Below are positions 37,188 through 50,800 of a stretch of 64,000 nucleotides of DNA, one piece after another. The notes below the pieces were generated by a model. It made no database searches. It saw only the letters and a list, made by a program, of their open reading frames with translations, and was not told where the DNA came from. Position numbers and translations under genes: made by a program. The number at the start of each line of letters is the position of its first letter. Position 1 is the stretch's first letter. Source of the DNA: Chlorokybus atmophyticus (lineage: Eukaryota; Streptophyta; Chlorokybophyceae; Chlorokybales; Chlorokybaceae); contig RHPI01001715.1 of the NCBI GenBank assembly GCA_009103225.1, forward strand, positions 28,882 to 92,881. The letters are read 5' to 3'.

Positions 37188-38063
37188 TTGTGGTCGAGGT
37201 CCGGGATGAATTCCGTGTTCGCACAGGGCGGGCAGGGTGCCGGAGGGGTGTCCTCGGTGTCAAACCGCACCAAGACTACCAAGGGCACATCCAATGACAA
37301 CAGTGACTCGGGCGATATCTTACAGGGCTCCCCCTCCGAGTGGGCAAAGGCACACCACAATACTGCCTCTAAGAAAATCCGACCCACCAGCAGTTGCGAC
37401 CACGGCGACATGATTGAAGGGACCAGCAGCAAGACTGGCATAACCAAGGTGGGTTACGATGCACTGTCAATGCCACATGCTAGGGTTCTTTTATCTTGCA
37501 CATGCACAGCCTCAAGTATCTTGCACTTGACATACATTGTCAATACCACATGCACACCCTCATGCACAACCTCCAGTGTCATGCACATGAACAGCATGAC
37601 CAATCTCGCAAATGCACAGCCTATTTCTACTTGCGGGAGCTCACAAGTCGCAAAAGAGAAGCTGCGGAGTACCATGAACGGGTAATCCATAACCTAGTTT
37701 AATGTTTCTAGCGGTAATTAAGCAGTATGCTTGCAGATTGCCATGTTGGTCAGAGTGAACCAAGAGCAGCGCGGTAGCCTGACTGTCTGCCTGGCGGAGT
37801 GCAACAAAGCGGAAGACGAGGTAAGCGTGTGTATGTTGATGGGCTAGTCCTCTGGCAGCACGCCACTCTTACAGCATTACCAAATGCATGTGGTCACTCT
37901 CGAAGCGACCATCAAGCGCATGCGCGTGCACGGCGAGGCGCTGACATTCAAGCTGAAGGACGAAGTAGCCGCTGTACTGTCAGCGAGCGAGGCAGCGGAT
38001 GAAAACGACTCCGGCGTTGAAGCAGAAGACTCGTCGGAGGAGGAACAGGAGGAGGGGGTTTGA
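37188..38063 (+). CDS. Acidic coiled-coil protein gene, function unknown
   Basis: A first exon (from about 37188, upstream start possible) reads KGTSNDNSDSGDILQGSPSE, then AHHNTASKKIRPTSS. It ends at a donor after GITK near 37448. A short exon near 37736-37820 reads QIAMLVRVNQEQRGSLTVCL, then AECNKAEDE before GTAAGC. A last exon (about 37876-38063) reads MHVVTLEATIKRMRVHGEAL, a clear amphipathic helix, and ends in an acidic tail EAEDSSEEEQEEGV. The exon phases look compatible, which supports a real gene. No known domain is visible. It is just outside the right palindrome cluster of element 2. Confidence 0.45.
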
Positions 38064-38923
38064 GGAGGAGTTCCGAGGCAGGCACCACGGGTTGACAAGC
38101 TGCGCATGAGTCCGACAGCTAGACTCAATGTTATAGGGTAGTTTCATGCGCAAGTCGGCTGCTCAATTGTAGGTGGACATACTCTCACCACTGCCCGTAC
38201 ATTGTATATATTGTGGGCTTTTAGGTGCAAGACCAAACAATCAGTCCAAGGTTTGTACAAGCTGCATGGCATGTTAGTGTTGGCTTACGGCAAGAATTGC
38301 CAACTTTTGTCAAACGGCGAGGGTCACATATTAACAGCAGTGTAACGGCAAAGAAACTGCCGGCTATTGCTGTCAGCTGTCCGTAACTACCGGCTAACGG
38401 CCGTCTGTGCACATCGACCAAAGCGTAACTAGTTGACAACTCTCGGCCGGTTAGTGCCACTGACAACCACTTTCGGCCTGCGGCCGTCTGCGTCAGTCCA
38501 CTTAAGCCAACGGCAAACCCAACAGTCCAAAAGTAATATTTCAGGCAGCGACAGGCAGGCTCAGGCAGGCTCAGGCACCAGTCAGTCCCTCAGTCCTTAG
38601 TCAGTCACCGTGTAAAATTTGCGACGTACATCTGCAATTTGTGCAGGGTGGCTGGCGCGTCGTCCAGGAACTGCTGCAAGGCATTGGCCCCAGCTGGTGT
38701 AGGCATCGCCAGTGGCATTGGCAGGGGTGGAGGTGATTGCATTGGGTGCCTGCTTGCGTACTCTAAATTCTATGCTAACCCACGTGCCAAATCCTCAAAC
38801 TATGCTATGGTGCACCAAAGCGGGTGCTGTGACATTTAATGCTGGTTGCGGTGGGTTATGGAGATTGGGATGGTACATGTGAGGCCGTGTGGCCAAGACA
38901 ATCAGCCATTGCTCCGTCAACGC
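38064..38923. other. Non-coding stretch rich in AACGGC/GCCGTT and GGCAGGCTCA repeats
   Basis: Between 38280 and 38520 the motif AACGGC, its complement or CCGGC occurs about ten times in both orientations, a pattern seen in subterminal regions of DNA transposons. At 38545-38610 GGCAGGCTCA and CAGTCAGTCC repeat in tandem. No gene seen. Confidence 0.5.
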
Positions 38924-40122
38924 TTAAAGCTCATTAGGCGGCTCGTAGTCGCCATCCAGGCGCATCTGCAGGCCGTTCAGCACCCAATATATTACCCGGT
39001 CGTAAGTCTCAGAGGGGCCGTTTAAGTGTATCTGCTGCTGAGCGGATAGCACTTGACGAACTGCAACAGGGTGCACTCGGTTGGACAGCTCGCGCACCCG
39101 TTCCGTTATGGCGTGCTCCAGACTGCGCGTCTCCTCATCTAGCAGAAGGTAGTTGTGATGCACGCAAAGAATGAAGTCCGCTTGCAATGTGGCCACAACT
39201 AATTGCGCCATGCGCTCAACATTATCAAGGTGTGGCCAAATCAAGGGCCAGGGAGTGTCGTGGATACGGTGATGCGATTGCTCTTGAAACTTGCGGTTTT
39301 TGGCCTAGCGTCAAGTGGGGGCGCGCCTGCCTAAATGGTTGCATTTGCCTAGTGTTGCTCCGCTTTACGCGCATCCGGAAGGACCTCTACTTGGCCGATC
39401 TCATTATAATGAGATTAATTAAGCCGATACACTGCAGACTCGTTTGACGTGAGCGGGAGGCCTGCCCTTTGCGGAGGCCAAAGGGGCTGCAAAGGAGTAG
39501 CGTTGCCTGTGCTGGCCAGGTGTTTTGCAAATAGCAGCTGCAAACGTGCCATCCTGGCACTCAGTTGTTAATGCTCAGCGAGGCGCAGCAAGTCTTAAGA
39601 CGCGTGACTAGTGAGGTTGAGCGCCCACAAGTAAGCATTGGCTACAGTGAAAGAAGGTAGGTGTTCCAGTGCCCTAGCCAGATCATCCTCAAAATCATCA
39701 TGAGGGTCTTCAAACCTGGTGCGGTAGTACTGGTTGTCAATTAATGTCTGTACATCTTTTACCGTCTGTTCGACCTGAGCGTTGAGGGCTGCCTCGTTAG
39801 CTGGGGTGAAGGGTGCGACGCAGCAGGGCAGGGCCAACTATCTAACAAACTCCTAAGTCCAATTGAAAAGTTCCTTGGCGTCTTTTGGCAAGTCCCGATG
39901 TGGGCCGCAGCCTCAAACAAGGTTGCGCCATTCCATTTGCAGTTGGCCCCATCCATGTGGGTGCCCTTCAACACTGGCGAGAAAGTTGGAGGGAGGTGAA
40001 GGAATCAGCCGCTGGGGTTGGTGTCGAATAGCTTGCAATGCGTCTCGGCACGCATCTTGATGGAGCATCTGTAGGTCCGGCAGTGAGGCTGCCGGGGCCT
40101 GTAGCGGCCGCATAGCGAACAT
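38924..40122 (-). pseudogene. Degenerate gag-like remnant
   Basis: Minus-strand frames at 40122-39913, 39974-39759, 39837-39595 and 39244-38924 appear to be pieces of one coding region. They include KGTHMDGANCKWNGATLFEA, EAALNAQVEQTVKDVQTLID and LARALEHLPSFTVANAYLWA. The helical, charged composition without cysteines resembles retrotransposon capsid regions, but no diagnostic motif is present. Strand agrees with the gag at 41516-42722, so both may belong to one decayed LTR element. Confidence 0.3.
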
Positions 40123-41515
40123 GGCCGCACGCCACTCAGCTTGTCATTGCTCTTGCAGCTGCTCTGGTGAGGGAGCTGGCCAGCTCCCCATGGGGTGGTT
40201 TTAGCTGTGGGAGCTGGGGTGGTTTCAGTGGGGGATGCACCACCCCGTGGCCGTCGCGCCGGTGGAAAAGAAGACTAGCTTGGTGGTGGGTGAGATGGTG
40301 AGCGAGGAGGAGAGCAAGGAGGAGAGCGGCGTGTGGCACCCACGAATCGTGTGAAGCGGGTGGCAGTGCAGGCGGTGTAATCGTGATGGTCGTAATTGAA
40401 GAGGTCCTCCAGCTCATCTCTTCGGCTGCGTAAATCCTCGATTTTTGCGAGAAGCCCATCGAGCTCACCGTGCAGGCTGGTGGTGCCTTGGACGACGGAG
40501 GCAACTTTGGCTTTATGCTTGCCCACGGCTTGACCGCTGTCGAAGGGGCCGGCTATGCCCTTGCCTTTCCACTTGTCGTTGTTGTTGTTGGCGCCAGTGC
40601 CGCCAGAAGAGGTTTTTCGTAACAATACCACCACTTACTTGCTGGTCGTGGCTTGGCAAACTTATGCACCAGCACCAAGGACTTGCAGCGGTCCAAAATC
40701 CTATAAGCACCACGGTGCAGTGGAAGTTGCAGCAGCTCCTCCCTAAGTGCGCGCATTTAGGGAGGAGAGGATGACCACCAACCAGTCACACAGCTCCAGC
40801 CCCAGGCACACCCACGCCCAACACACCCACATGCACACACACAACACCCCACCCCACAAGGGATGAGGGAGAGAGCCCCTCAGCTAAAACCAGGCACACA
40901 AGTGGCCCTCAAGTGGTGAACACACTCTGATCCCTGCTCAAGGTTACTACTAAGCCTTTATACCACTTGCTGCTCTCCCGACCTGGCTCGCAGGATGTCC
41001 AAGGCCCAAGGCCTTTATTATTGTGTGCTGATCTATCAGCACAAGCTGATCTTGTCCAACACAGGACATCAACCTCGCGAATATTAAACTCCCTTCGCTT
41101 TTCATAGCAGAAATAATCCTACCCCGAGATCACAAATATAGGTCCGCATAGTACAGTAGTACTTGCGAACTGCCCACGGGCATCACCTAGCCTTGTCAAT
41201 GTCACCACAATGGCAAATCGCACTACCATAGTATGACCATGTGGTTTGCCAAATTGGCTTTCTTTCTTGGAGCTGTCACATGTTCTGGCAACTCATAGGT
41301 TTGGGCCGAAGGCCTCAGGCACTGACCAGCTTTATGCTAGCCCTCATCAATGTCTTGTAGTTGATCGCACTTGGCACCCAAGGCAGTATAAGGTTAAGAG
41401 TAGACCCATATGAGAGCACACCTCACAAGCACTACACATGCTTATGAGTTGGAAAATCCCACTGAGTCTCTTCTTACTTACATAAGTAAGGGACACAGGA
41501 TGACTTTTGCCAGCG
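40123..41515. other. Mostly non-coding; one weak minus-strand coiled-coil frame
   Basis: The minus frame 40634-40275 contains LHGELDGLLAKIEDLRSRRD, a probable coiled coil, and then a Pro/Ser-rich frameshifted tail. The part 40760-41515 has CA-rich low-complexity sequence (CACCCACATGCACACACACA) and may include an LTR of the neighbouring gag remnant; no paired repeat was found. Confidence 0.35.
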
Positions 41516-42722
41516 TTATAGGCGTGACAATTTTGCCTTCAGTGCTTCTCTCAACTCTGGACGCAACGTGTAACAAACGACCTCAAGATGTCTCTTCATG
41601 CCAAAGTGATTGCAGAGGGCGTCAGCGCGTGGCATCGGACATACTCGGATGAAGTGCCCCTCTTTGCCGCATCTAAGGCAAGTTTGAGAGGGGTTGTCCT
41701 CTACTCGCACAACGGCATGAGCAGCGCGCGTGTGCTTGGGTGGTGCGAAGGTGAGAGCTGAGCTTGTGCTACTGGTGCGACGCGCGAGGCCTGATTTCGA
41801 GAGCACTATGCTCTCTGATCAGATCTTCCTGCCAGTAGACGGCCCGCATGTAAGCTCGGTACAGGGTGTAGTTGGCTTCACCATAGATCCACCTTCACAT
41901 GCTTGCGCAAAGGTGCGTCAAGGTTCACTACATACACCCGTGCTAGATGATAAGGGTTGAGGAGAGACATCTCGTCGAGGGTGGTGTCAATCAGATTGAC
42001 AATGCGCTCGTAGATTTAGACTGGCGTCTTTTTGGGCTTCTTAGCTTGATGAGGTTTTGAGCTTGCTCGACAGTGTAAGCGGGAAAGCGCTGGCTCAGTT
42101 GAAGAACGAAGTCTGCCCATAGTGATAGTGCTGCTAGGGTGGAGACGTCCTCTTCAGCTAGTGATTGACGAGCTGCGGGAGGTGCTGTGACAAGAGAGGC
42201 TGATGCCAAGGTGAGGGCGTAAACGGCGACAGCGGCACTGCATCAATGACCATAAGCCACAGTGGTCTTGCATTCCTGCATCACTGGAGGCACCAAAGGT
42301 CTGGTGGTGGCGGCGGTGGTGCCCGAGACACTGGTACTGGTGTCGGTCTCCTCCGTGCGGGTGGATGGTGGTGTTCGAGTGACGCGTATAGCAACTTGGG
42401 GTAGCGCGCGTGGTGCACCCAATCGTTCCGCAGTAGAGATGGTGGGACCCAAGGAGGAGCCAGAGCGAAGCAGTATCTCATCTTTCAGCTCATGCGCAGA
42501 GGCAACCTCGTGCCACACAGTTACTGCGACGCCATCCAGATACTCTGCAGCGAGCATGAACTTCTGCTTGTCATCCAAGTATTCCTTTATCGTCAAGACA
42601 ATAGAGTTAATGCAGCTGAGCCAGTCTTTCCATGAGATGGAATCCGCTGCTCAAGTGAAGACCAGCTTCCTTCCGCCGCCACTGCTTCCGTTGCTACCTC
42701 GGTTGCCGCTAGGGGCAGCCAT
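41516..42722 (-). pseudogene. LTR-retrotransposon gag with CCHC knuckles
   Basis: The frame begins MAAPSGNRGSNGSSGGGRKL at 42722, passes one in-frame TGA, and continues SISWKDWLSCINSIVLTIKE, AAEYLDGVAVTVWHEVA, a typical capsid pattern. After frame changes the nucleocapsid follows at about 41800-41520: CLRCGKEGHFIRVC is a perfect C-x2-C-x4-H-x4-C knuckle. A second one is worn (LCNHFGMKRHLEVVC lacks one Cys). No protease, RT or integrase follows in the expected direction, so the element lost its pol. The Gag would package element RNA. Confidence 0.75.
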
Positions 42723-44883
42723 GTCTTCTTCGCTTTCGGAGCTGGGGTCGTTGTGAAAAGCAGGTAGAAGGGTTGCAGTGACTGGTGGGTCGTGGTAACT
42801 CACTCATTCGTTTGTCAAAGAGGGAGGTGCTGGAGTGAAGTCTGCTAACGTGGTAGCAAGATCGGCTCGCCTCCACCCTTTGTTTTCTTGCTTGCCGAGT
42901 TTCCCAGCTGAGCGCTTGACTCCCGAGAAGCATACACACGCAAAGAACAGGACGAAACAAACACAAACACCTTAAGTGATGAATAAGTGCTGTGGAGTAA
43001 GTTGCAAGTCAACAAGCTCCTTGACCAAGGACGAGTGTGGACAAGCACACAGCACTCATGCAAGTATGTTTATGTGTAACAAAAGGTTGCTGTGAAGCGA
43101 GTTTATGTGCTGCATACACTCGCCTAACAGCAAGCTAGTGGATGCCTACAACCGTGATTGTGGTGAAAGGCAAAGTACCGTGGTAGGCAGGGAAGGGTGC
43201 AGTTGGCAGGTTATGGGGCGATGGCCACGCCAGGAGGTTAACACAACAATGCAAGAGAAACATAGGGCATCAAAGGCATGGCAGCAGGGGAAAATGTATA
43301 CAAGAAAGGAATTTGGGCAACAGCTCTTATAAGTTCAACTCTTACGCAAGGCAGCGTGCATGCACGCGGTTTGCCTGATGCGATAGTGACTTTCGAAAGT
43401 CTTGCAAGGAACACCGCCGCTTTCGCGCCAGTCCGCTTACTTGCAACTTGCTACCGATTAATTACCTAGGGTTTGCTTAAGGAAGCTGTCAATGTCGGCC
43501 GCTGCCACTGCTCTCGCTCTGCATTGGCTAACACCGAAGAGCGGTGTCGATGGGTTTTGTCACGCTGACTGACACCTGGTGATCTGGCGTGACCGATCTT
43601 AATGCTGATGTGAGCGCACAAGGGGTGCGAGGGAGAAGGGCGTGCCGAGGGTCATCACCATGATATAGTAACGCTGTTGCTTCAACCACTTAAATCGGAA
43701 AGATCTTTCAATACATTTCATAGTCATCAACATTACGTAAATCGCCAGTAGATAGGTTTACGGGGATTCAACTATGCCCTTATCATGCTTCTGGACGTGC
43801 TCAGCAAGCTGGCGGTTAGCTTCACCACAGACTGTCTTGCCATTTGCAATGCTTGCCAACAATCAATCGTCGCCTCTTAGCAACATTCGCGCCAGTGAGC
43901 TTATCGGTGATGATTCATGCACTCAGAGTGCACAGTGTTTTCATGAGCCACACGACTCTCGAGTCATGTGACATGAGACTTAAGAGTATGCCGTGCGAGC
44001 TCAGTCACTGGTGATTAATCTTGTCGACCGTTAAACGACCGACTTGCAACTGCATAGAACAAAGCGAATGTACTCAAAAGGGTACGGAAGGCGGGGTACG
44101 CATGACGTGGCGGCGTTCCGGACGGCGTCACGTTTGTCTCCTCCGTCTCTCGGCATGCTCTGGGAGTGTGCGCTAGCCCAGTTGACGGTGACTGGTGCCT
44201 GGCGGCGGCGGCGGCGGCGGCGGCAGAGGCGAGACGTTGCCGGGTAGGAGGGGTCTGGCAGGCGTGGAGGAAAGCTCGCCTTATTTCTTGAGGCTTTCCG
44301 TTGCTTCAGGTACTGCCATTGCAGGTTGTGTGAACGGAACATCTGGCTTAGGGTTTTGGTCATGATGCCACAGCACTGCTGGGTCGGTGCATGCATGGAC
44401 AGCGGGGCTTGAGTTTTGGGGACGCTTGGTTTTGCTCAGCTCACGTGGGCTTATGCAAGCAGTCGCTATGGCAAAATGAGCCTTGTAATTGTTGGCACAA
44501 CCAGCTAGCTTATGTCCTTCAGGTTACAATGTGGGCTCTGGCGCCAGTTGCTTGTGCTGTTCCGTATGCATGCTGGCACCGTCAGCTAGCCACAACTGTG
44601 TTTTGTCGCATCATTTCATAAGTCAGAAGAAGTTCAAGAGCGCACAGCTGCAGTGTGATGCTCCGTGCAGTTTAGTGCTTCATTGGCAAACTCTCTTCGT
44701 ACGTATCACATCAATCATTGTGCATACAGATTCTGTTATGTATGTCATTTAGACTGGATTTGCCACTTGCAAACTGCTGCTGCTGTTTGCATGTTTAGAG
44801 CAATGCTTGCTCCAGCGCCCTGCTTGTGCAAGAAACGTATTGCATTGTAAAAGGACACATGCTCACCGTGTCACAGGTGCTTA
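42723..44883. other. Spacer before the lipase gene; (GGC)n at ~44200-44226
   Basis: Only short frames without motifs. The part next to the gag start is probably the leader of the LTR element. A GGC/GGCG microsatellite lies at 44200-44226. The promoter of the lipase gene should be near 44.4-44.88 kb; I see no certain TATA box. Confidence 0.45.
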
Positions 44884-47800
44884 GTGGTGGCCATGACGGA
44901 TGACAATACTGCAAGCACACCCGAGTCCATTATCATTGAGCCTGCTGCCAGTCACCATGATCACTCCTACCATGCGGTGCGCTCGACTTCCTCCGAGCAG
45001 GCTAGTACATCCGGCAGTGACCACGCGCACGACATGCAGGATGACATGCAGGATGACAATGAGAAGCCCGGCTTCATTGCCGGCTTCATTGGGTCCATCC
45101 TCACACATGGCGCAACGCCTATAGAAGAAGCCTTGCCACGCAAGCAGCAAGAAGATGCGCACATCACGCATTTGCAGCATTTGCACGGCAATGTGCGGTC
45201 CGAACCCAATCTTTTGTATGCTGGCGATGGATTGGAGGCTTCATCCGCTGCTGCAAGACCCGCTGTATCAGATTCTGAAGTGGTTGTGCCGGGGCAGTTA
45301 ATACACTCGCAAAGTGCATTCTATGGTCACCTGGATTACTTGCCAACTGCACAAACCTTGCCCCCCGCTTCAAGTACTACCAAGGTAGTGTTGCCTGATA
45401 CACAATTGTTTTTGTAGTGGACTGAAGTGCTGTGCACACCGTTGGCTATTGTATGAGTATGCAACCCCCGGTGCAGTTGTGACTTCTTGGGCATGCTTGG
45501 CACTTGTTGTGGCTATATAATAAACTAGCAATTGATACGGAGTTGCTCACTGCCTTCTCTTACGCGCAGAGGTTGGGGTCGGAGACTACAGTTGACGGCT
45601 CACAGAGTTACTTTCAAGAGGCGTCTATGCTGTCATCAGAGAGTGCCTGGGACATCAAGCCTAGTGCCTTGGCAGATGCCCCCAGTCAACAGCACAAAAA
45701 GCGGTATCAGCCACGCATTAAGCTGGAGGTTCTCACTCAGGTGAGCGGTTTCCTTGTGTGAAGTTAGCAGCATGCTGCTCAGGCATATGTTATCACTTTG
45801 CGGGCAAGGCTGTTCGTTTTTGTTCGTAGGGGGACTATGGTTAGTACGGGAATTGACAAGCAATTTTGTGCAGAGTGAGGTGGACTTTCTTGGCCTGCTG
45901 CTTCTTTTCTCTTTGGCTGCTGGCTGGGTGCTTGCAATCATCGCAGTGACCTTGTCGCATTCGCATCTGAAGTCACATGATGGTCATACGCGCAAAGGTT
46001 CAGTCGTTATTGCTGTCGCCTGGGCGTGGATACTATTTACTGTGAATCTTCTCATGCTGGTTTCATATTCTTTTCGGATATACCGGCTCAAGCGAGAAGA
46101 CAGGGTGTGTGCTCAGGTAATGCTTGGTATGCTATGTGTCTGATGGGGTTGGGGTGAGCGGGTGCAATTGTAGATGCCATTGGCAATCTGTCAGCAGGGT
46201 TTACTACTCGAACCAAGTTGTTCTTTTTCTAACAGTTGCTTATATTGCCTATGCGCAGATATGGGTGCTCTGGTTAATGGCAAGCTTTGTCCTGTGCCAA
46301 GACCTTCCAGCCACAATCATAATAGTGAAGGATGGTTGGCGCATGACAGACGCCAGCCGCACGCTCGATCGTGTGTTTGCTCCTTTGTGCATTGCGGTCT
46401 ACTACTTTTACTGGCAAGTGTGGCATTGTGCGGCTTGTGTCCTGCCGTCCAGCTTGCATGTCCTCGCATGCCTGTTGACCAACTTTGTTGTTATAGGATG
46501 GTAAACATTGCTTCATATCGCTTGATGAGCCTTGAGAATTTCTCACGTCGCCGTTTCTACGCCATCAAGGTTGGTGCCAACTATCAGCTTGACTTTTTAC
46601 TCTCGCAGGGGGGATGAGGTGCTAATGTTTCCACATGCCTCGCAGATCCTCGTGTGTGGCTCATACTACATCGTGCGTGTGGTGCTCAGCATCACGCTGG
46701 AGTTTGGTTCTGCATCCGTGCCAATCATATACTGTGTGCCGGCGCTAAGAGTCCTTGCTTCTGGGTAGGTGAACTAGCAGTTTTGCGTTGTCTAATCTTT
46801 GCAGCTCTGCAAGTTGCCATTACCAAGCATAAGTCCTGTCAGTCAACGTCACCAAGCCATTAAGGCTGACTTGTTCATAGTAGTGTTCAAGCAGATACAG
46901 CGTACCAGTCCTGATGCATTTGAGGGTGCTTTGTTGTTGTTGCCATTGCAGTATTTTGCCTTGTCTGGAGTGCCCATCGCTTCGTGCGTGCTTGTCCGTG
47001 CAGCAGCTCCGGTGCAGGTTGCACTCACATGGGATTGTCTTCTTATGCAGGGACATGAAACCAGGGGATTGGAAAGCTGCCATGTCCGTGCTGTTCATAG
47101 CATTGTTTGACATCTGCATCATCCTCGGTGTACTCAGCAGCACACGGCACACAGCGCGTCACTTAAAGGAGCTGGCATTCTGCAAGTACAGGTTTGTTCA
47201 GATTGTGTGGATGTACTAACTTCACTTCAGCAGCTCAGCGGTGGGCAACCACAGGCAGAAGCTGCTGGCATCAAGGTTCTTCATCTGGCACACGCTGGTG
47301 CTGTGGGCCCTGTGTGTCAGCACCGGAGTTTTCACCCTCGCCCTGCTGCCGTTGGAAGAATATCAAGATTCTCACGGGAGATACCGAAATTTCTCTGGGC
47401 CTTCCTATGCCCTGCTGGGCCTGTATGTCATTTCCGTTACGTGGCTCTTTACACAGGTACTGTTATGGGCTGTGTGTGTACCTGCGTACGCTTGTACAGC
47501 ACATACTACATTACATGAGTCACCAACTACCCTTATACACTCCCTGCTGCCTAGCTTTCTGCTGACCTTCACTGCAACATGTGTTACTGTAGGCAACAGT
47601 CCAACTGCGACTTTGTGCAATGTGCAGGGGCATGTTCATCTCCCAGCCGACTCCCATCACAAAGGTTTGGCGGGTTGGGTGCGTTCCAACCCAGATTGGA
47701 GTCTTAGCACGGATATGCTCGCAATTCCCAGCTACAGCATGCGCGAGCGCGACACGTCCGATGACAGCATAAGCAACGGGAGGCCCCATTTTGCGCTTGA

Positions 47801-50800
47801 GACAAGCGTGCTCGCATACAACGCCTCGTTGCTTGCCTACCGCGACTCTAAGCAGATATCGCAGCTACTGCATGATGCGGCTGAGCAGCATGGCCCGCTG
47901 CACGCTTTTAGTCTTGTCGGTCATGTTGTGGACACATTCACCGACACCAATGTATATATTTTCGCCTCAGAGTAAGTTGCTGATGTGCGATATGTTTGTT
48001 GACCCAACACAATTTATAATCTGAAATAGCTCTTCTCCGGCAGGCAGAAGATACTAGTGTCGTTCAGAGGCACATCTTCGTTTGGAACTTTGAAAACCGA
48101 CCTACAGTTTCTGCTGACAAAGCTGGACAACAGCTTCAGGTGAATGAATGGAAGATCTGCGCTGGCATGTGAGTTGGCAATGCTGTGTACATAAAGCATG
48201 CTTTTGCAGGCATCTTCGTGCAAAACCTCGGGGCAAAGGCAAAGATCGGCGCGAGACCGTTTGCAGCGAGTGCAACCATGGCGGAGGGCTGGTGTGCAAG
48301 GTTGCCAAGAGCACGCGCAAGCTCCAGATGCGAAGGTGAGATGAGGTGTTCAGCAACCAGAGAGTGCATATATCGGCGTGGGATGACACAGTCATAATCT
48401 ATCTAAGTTATCGGCAGAATTACTGTAATGTGCTTGTGCATTATATGCGCACATGGGCATGGCCACTCACATCGTATGTTGCAGGAAAAATGTAGCTGGC
48501 GATCTCTCCAGCAAACCCATTGCAGGTCAGTGCAGCATAGTCAACTGTTTTTGCATGATGCGTTGGTGTTGCAGTGCATGTGAACACGCTGACACATGGC
48601 ACTTACCATCAGAGTCTGTGGTGGAAAACTATGATGTTGAGTCGGGGCTTAGCGTGGAAGAGGAGGAAATGCTCACGCAAGCTGCAGAGGTATGCATGCA
48701 GTATGTACACAATTAGCCAGTGACAAAATGTTGATTCTTTCACTAAGGGTGCACCATGTTGCAACACTGCATGGTTATTACATGCTGACACGGTGTCACT
48801 TTGGGCAGCATGCGCACTGGGCGCATGGAGGCTCACATAAGGGTCACAACCACACTATAGCAGAATTGAGCTTGCGCCTACGCAAGTTGGATGTGCTCAA
48901 CACTGGTGCAGAAACCCTAGATTTTACCGGCACAACAGTTGACTCTCAATGGGGCAATGCAGGTACAATGCAAGTTCACAAAACCCTGCTGCATTGCATA
49001 TTGTGATTCTCCAAGGCACCAATTACTGTCCCCGTAGGTGATGACTCTGATGGGACCAGATCAGACAGTGTGCCGGCAGGCGAATCATTGTCATCAAGCA
49101 GCGGCATCCCAAGCAACACGTATGCAGCTGTGGCTCAGCAGGTGCGTCTGTTCACACTCTGGTTGATGTTGTGTCGACTGTTGACTGGTTATGCCAGCAT
49201 ACAGCACGGTGATGGCTGTCTGCTGCGTGATTGACGTGATCTGCACTCTGTCGTGACTGCATGATTGCATGCCTTTGATTTTATCGATATTTTATCATTA
49301 CTTCTATTGTTTTAGACTTTTTATGTTTCGGCAGCTTTGGGGCAGCTTAAAGGAGCGAGCCAAAGGTCAAACTGTCAATAAGGTCCATCGAGGGTATGTG
49401 ATTTGTTGTAACCATGCAAACTTGAGGGCACTTCATGCGCATTGCAGGTTACATCTTGTGCTGTCATTCGTGTGCTGTCAGTGGTACATCTTGTGCTATC
49501 AGGTTTAATGTGCTGACTGCTGGGCTATCAGGTTCTATCACTTGTGGTTTGTGTCGTAGCTGACCAAATGCTGTGCTCTCTTGTGCTCTCTCCGCAATAT
49601 CAGGTTTTATCACGCTTGGCGCCACGTGGCTCGCAAGGTATTACACTAGTACATCAGTACAGGATACGAAATTACCACAGTACCTTTGCACGCCAACAGC
49701 ACACTCTCATCACTGAGTGACATTGTTAGCAGCATGTCTTATTTTGCATGTGCAACCGCTGTGACAGTCTGACCTCTTCCGCATGCAGGTAGTGTCAATT
49801 GTACAGCGGGAGCGATTAAAAACCGATTTGCCTCGAAGCTTGTTGGTGACTGGGCACTCGTTGGGTACGTGGTAACCGCACAGTGACCTGAGCTGAGCTC
49901 CAGAGCTTGCACAACTGTGTTGCAAGCATCGGAGTCATGCATAATACACTATGTATGTGGTTGATGTGTTGTTTTTGACAGGTGGCGCTCTGGCCATGAT
50001 ATGTGCCCACGATGTCAGAGAATACCTGCAGATACCAAGAGAAGAGATACAGGTGTACACCTTTGGCGCACCAAGGGTCGGGAATTTAGCATTTGCCCAC
50101 CATTACGATGATTTATTGCCGTACACGTTCCGCGTGGTTGTCACGCAAGATGTGGTATTGACTTGTTGTGTCAACATGATATCTGCTAATGTGCTACACC
50201 ACTCTGGTCATGCCTCCTCATCCAATTCTATTATGTCAGGTCACAAAGGTGCCGATGAGCTTGTTTGGATTTCGGCATTGCGGAAAGCTGGCACTCTTTG
50301 ATGGCAACAACCACAACCTATTGCTGGAGCCCTCATGGGCTGAGCTCGCCATTTTGCACAAGATACCATTTGGCAAGGCAGAGAATCATCTACTCAGACA
50401 CTATCGGCAGGTATGCGGCACCCTTTCCTCTATTATGGTTGCATACAACAACAACAACAACAACAACAATAATAACAATGACCACAATAACAGCGTCCCA
50501 CAACCGTAACACCCTGCAGCACCAACGACTGAGGTGTCTGCGCATGTTTGCTAGGCAATGGTTGGTTGGAGGAATAAGGCGCATCGGCGGGAGGATTGGG
50601 TGATGCCGTTCTGGGACCGAAGCTCTTCAAATGTATCAGAGGAGAAAGAACAGTGCAATGTGACAAGTGACGCCATCCAGTGGTTGGGCTCAATCAAGCA
50701 GCGTGTAAGCTTATGCAGCTGCTCTATCATGCGCGTTAGGTACATGCGACATCTGTCGGCACGCAAGGCAATGGAACTTGTATTTGCAGGTGCGCGAAGC

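Noticed and set aside
36453-37297. Ala-, His- or Pro-rich frames near 36.75 kb
   Set aside because: They arise from the (GCC)n repeat and conflict with the transposase exons on the minus strand.
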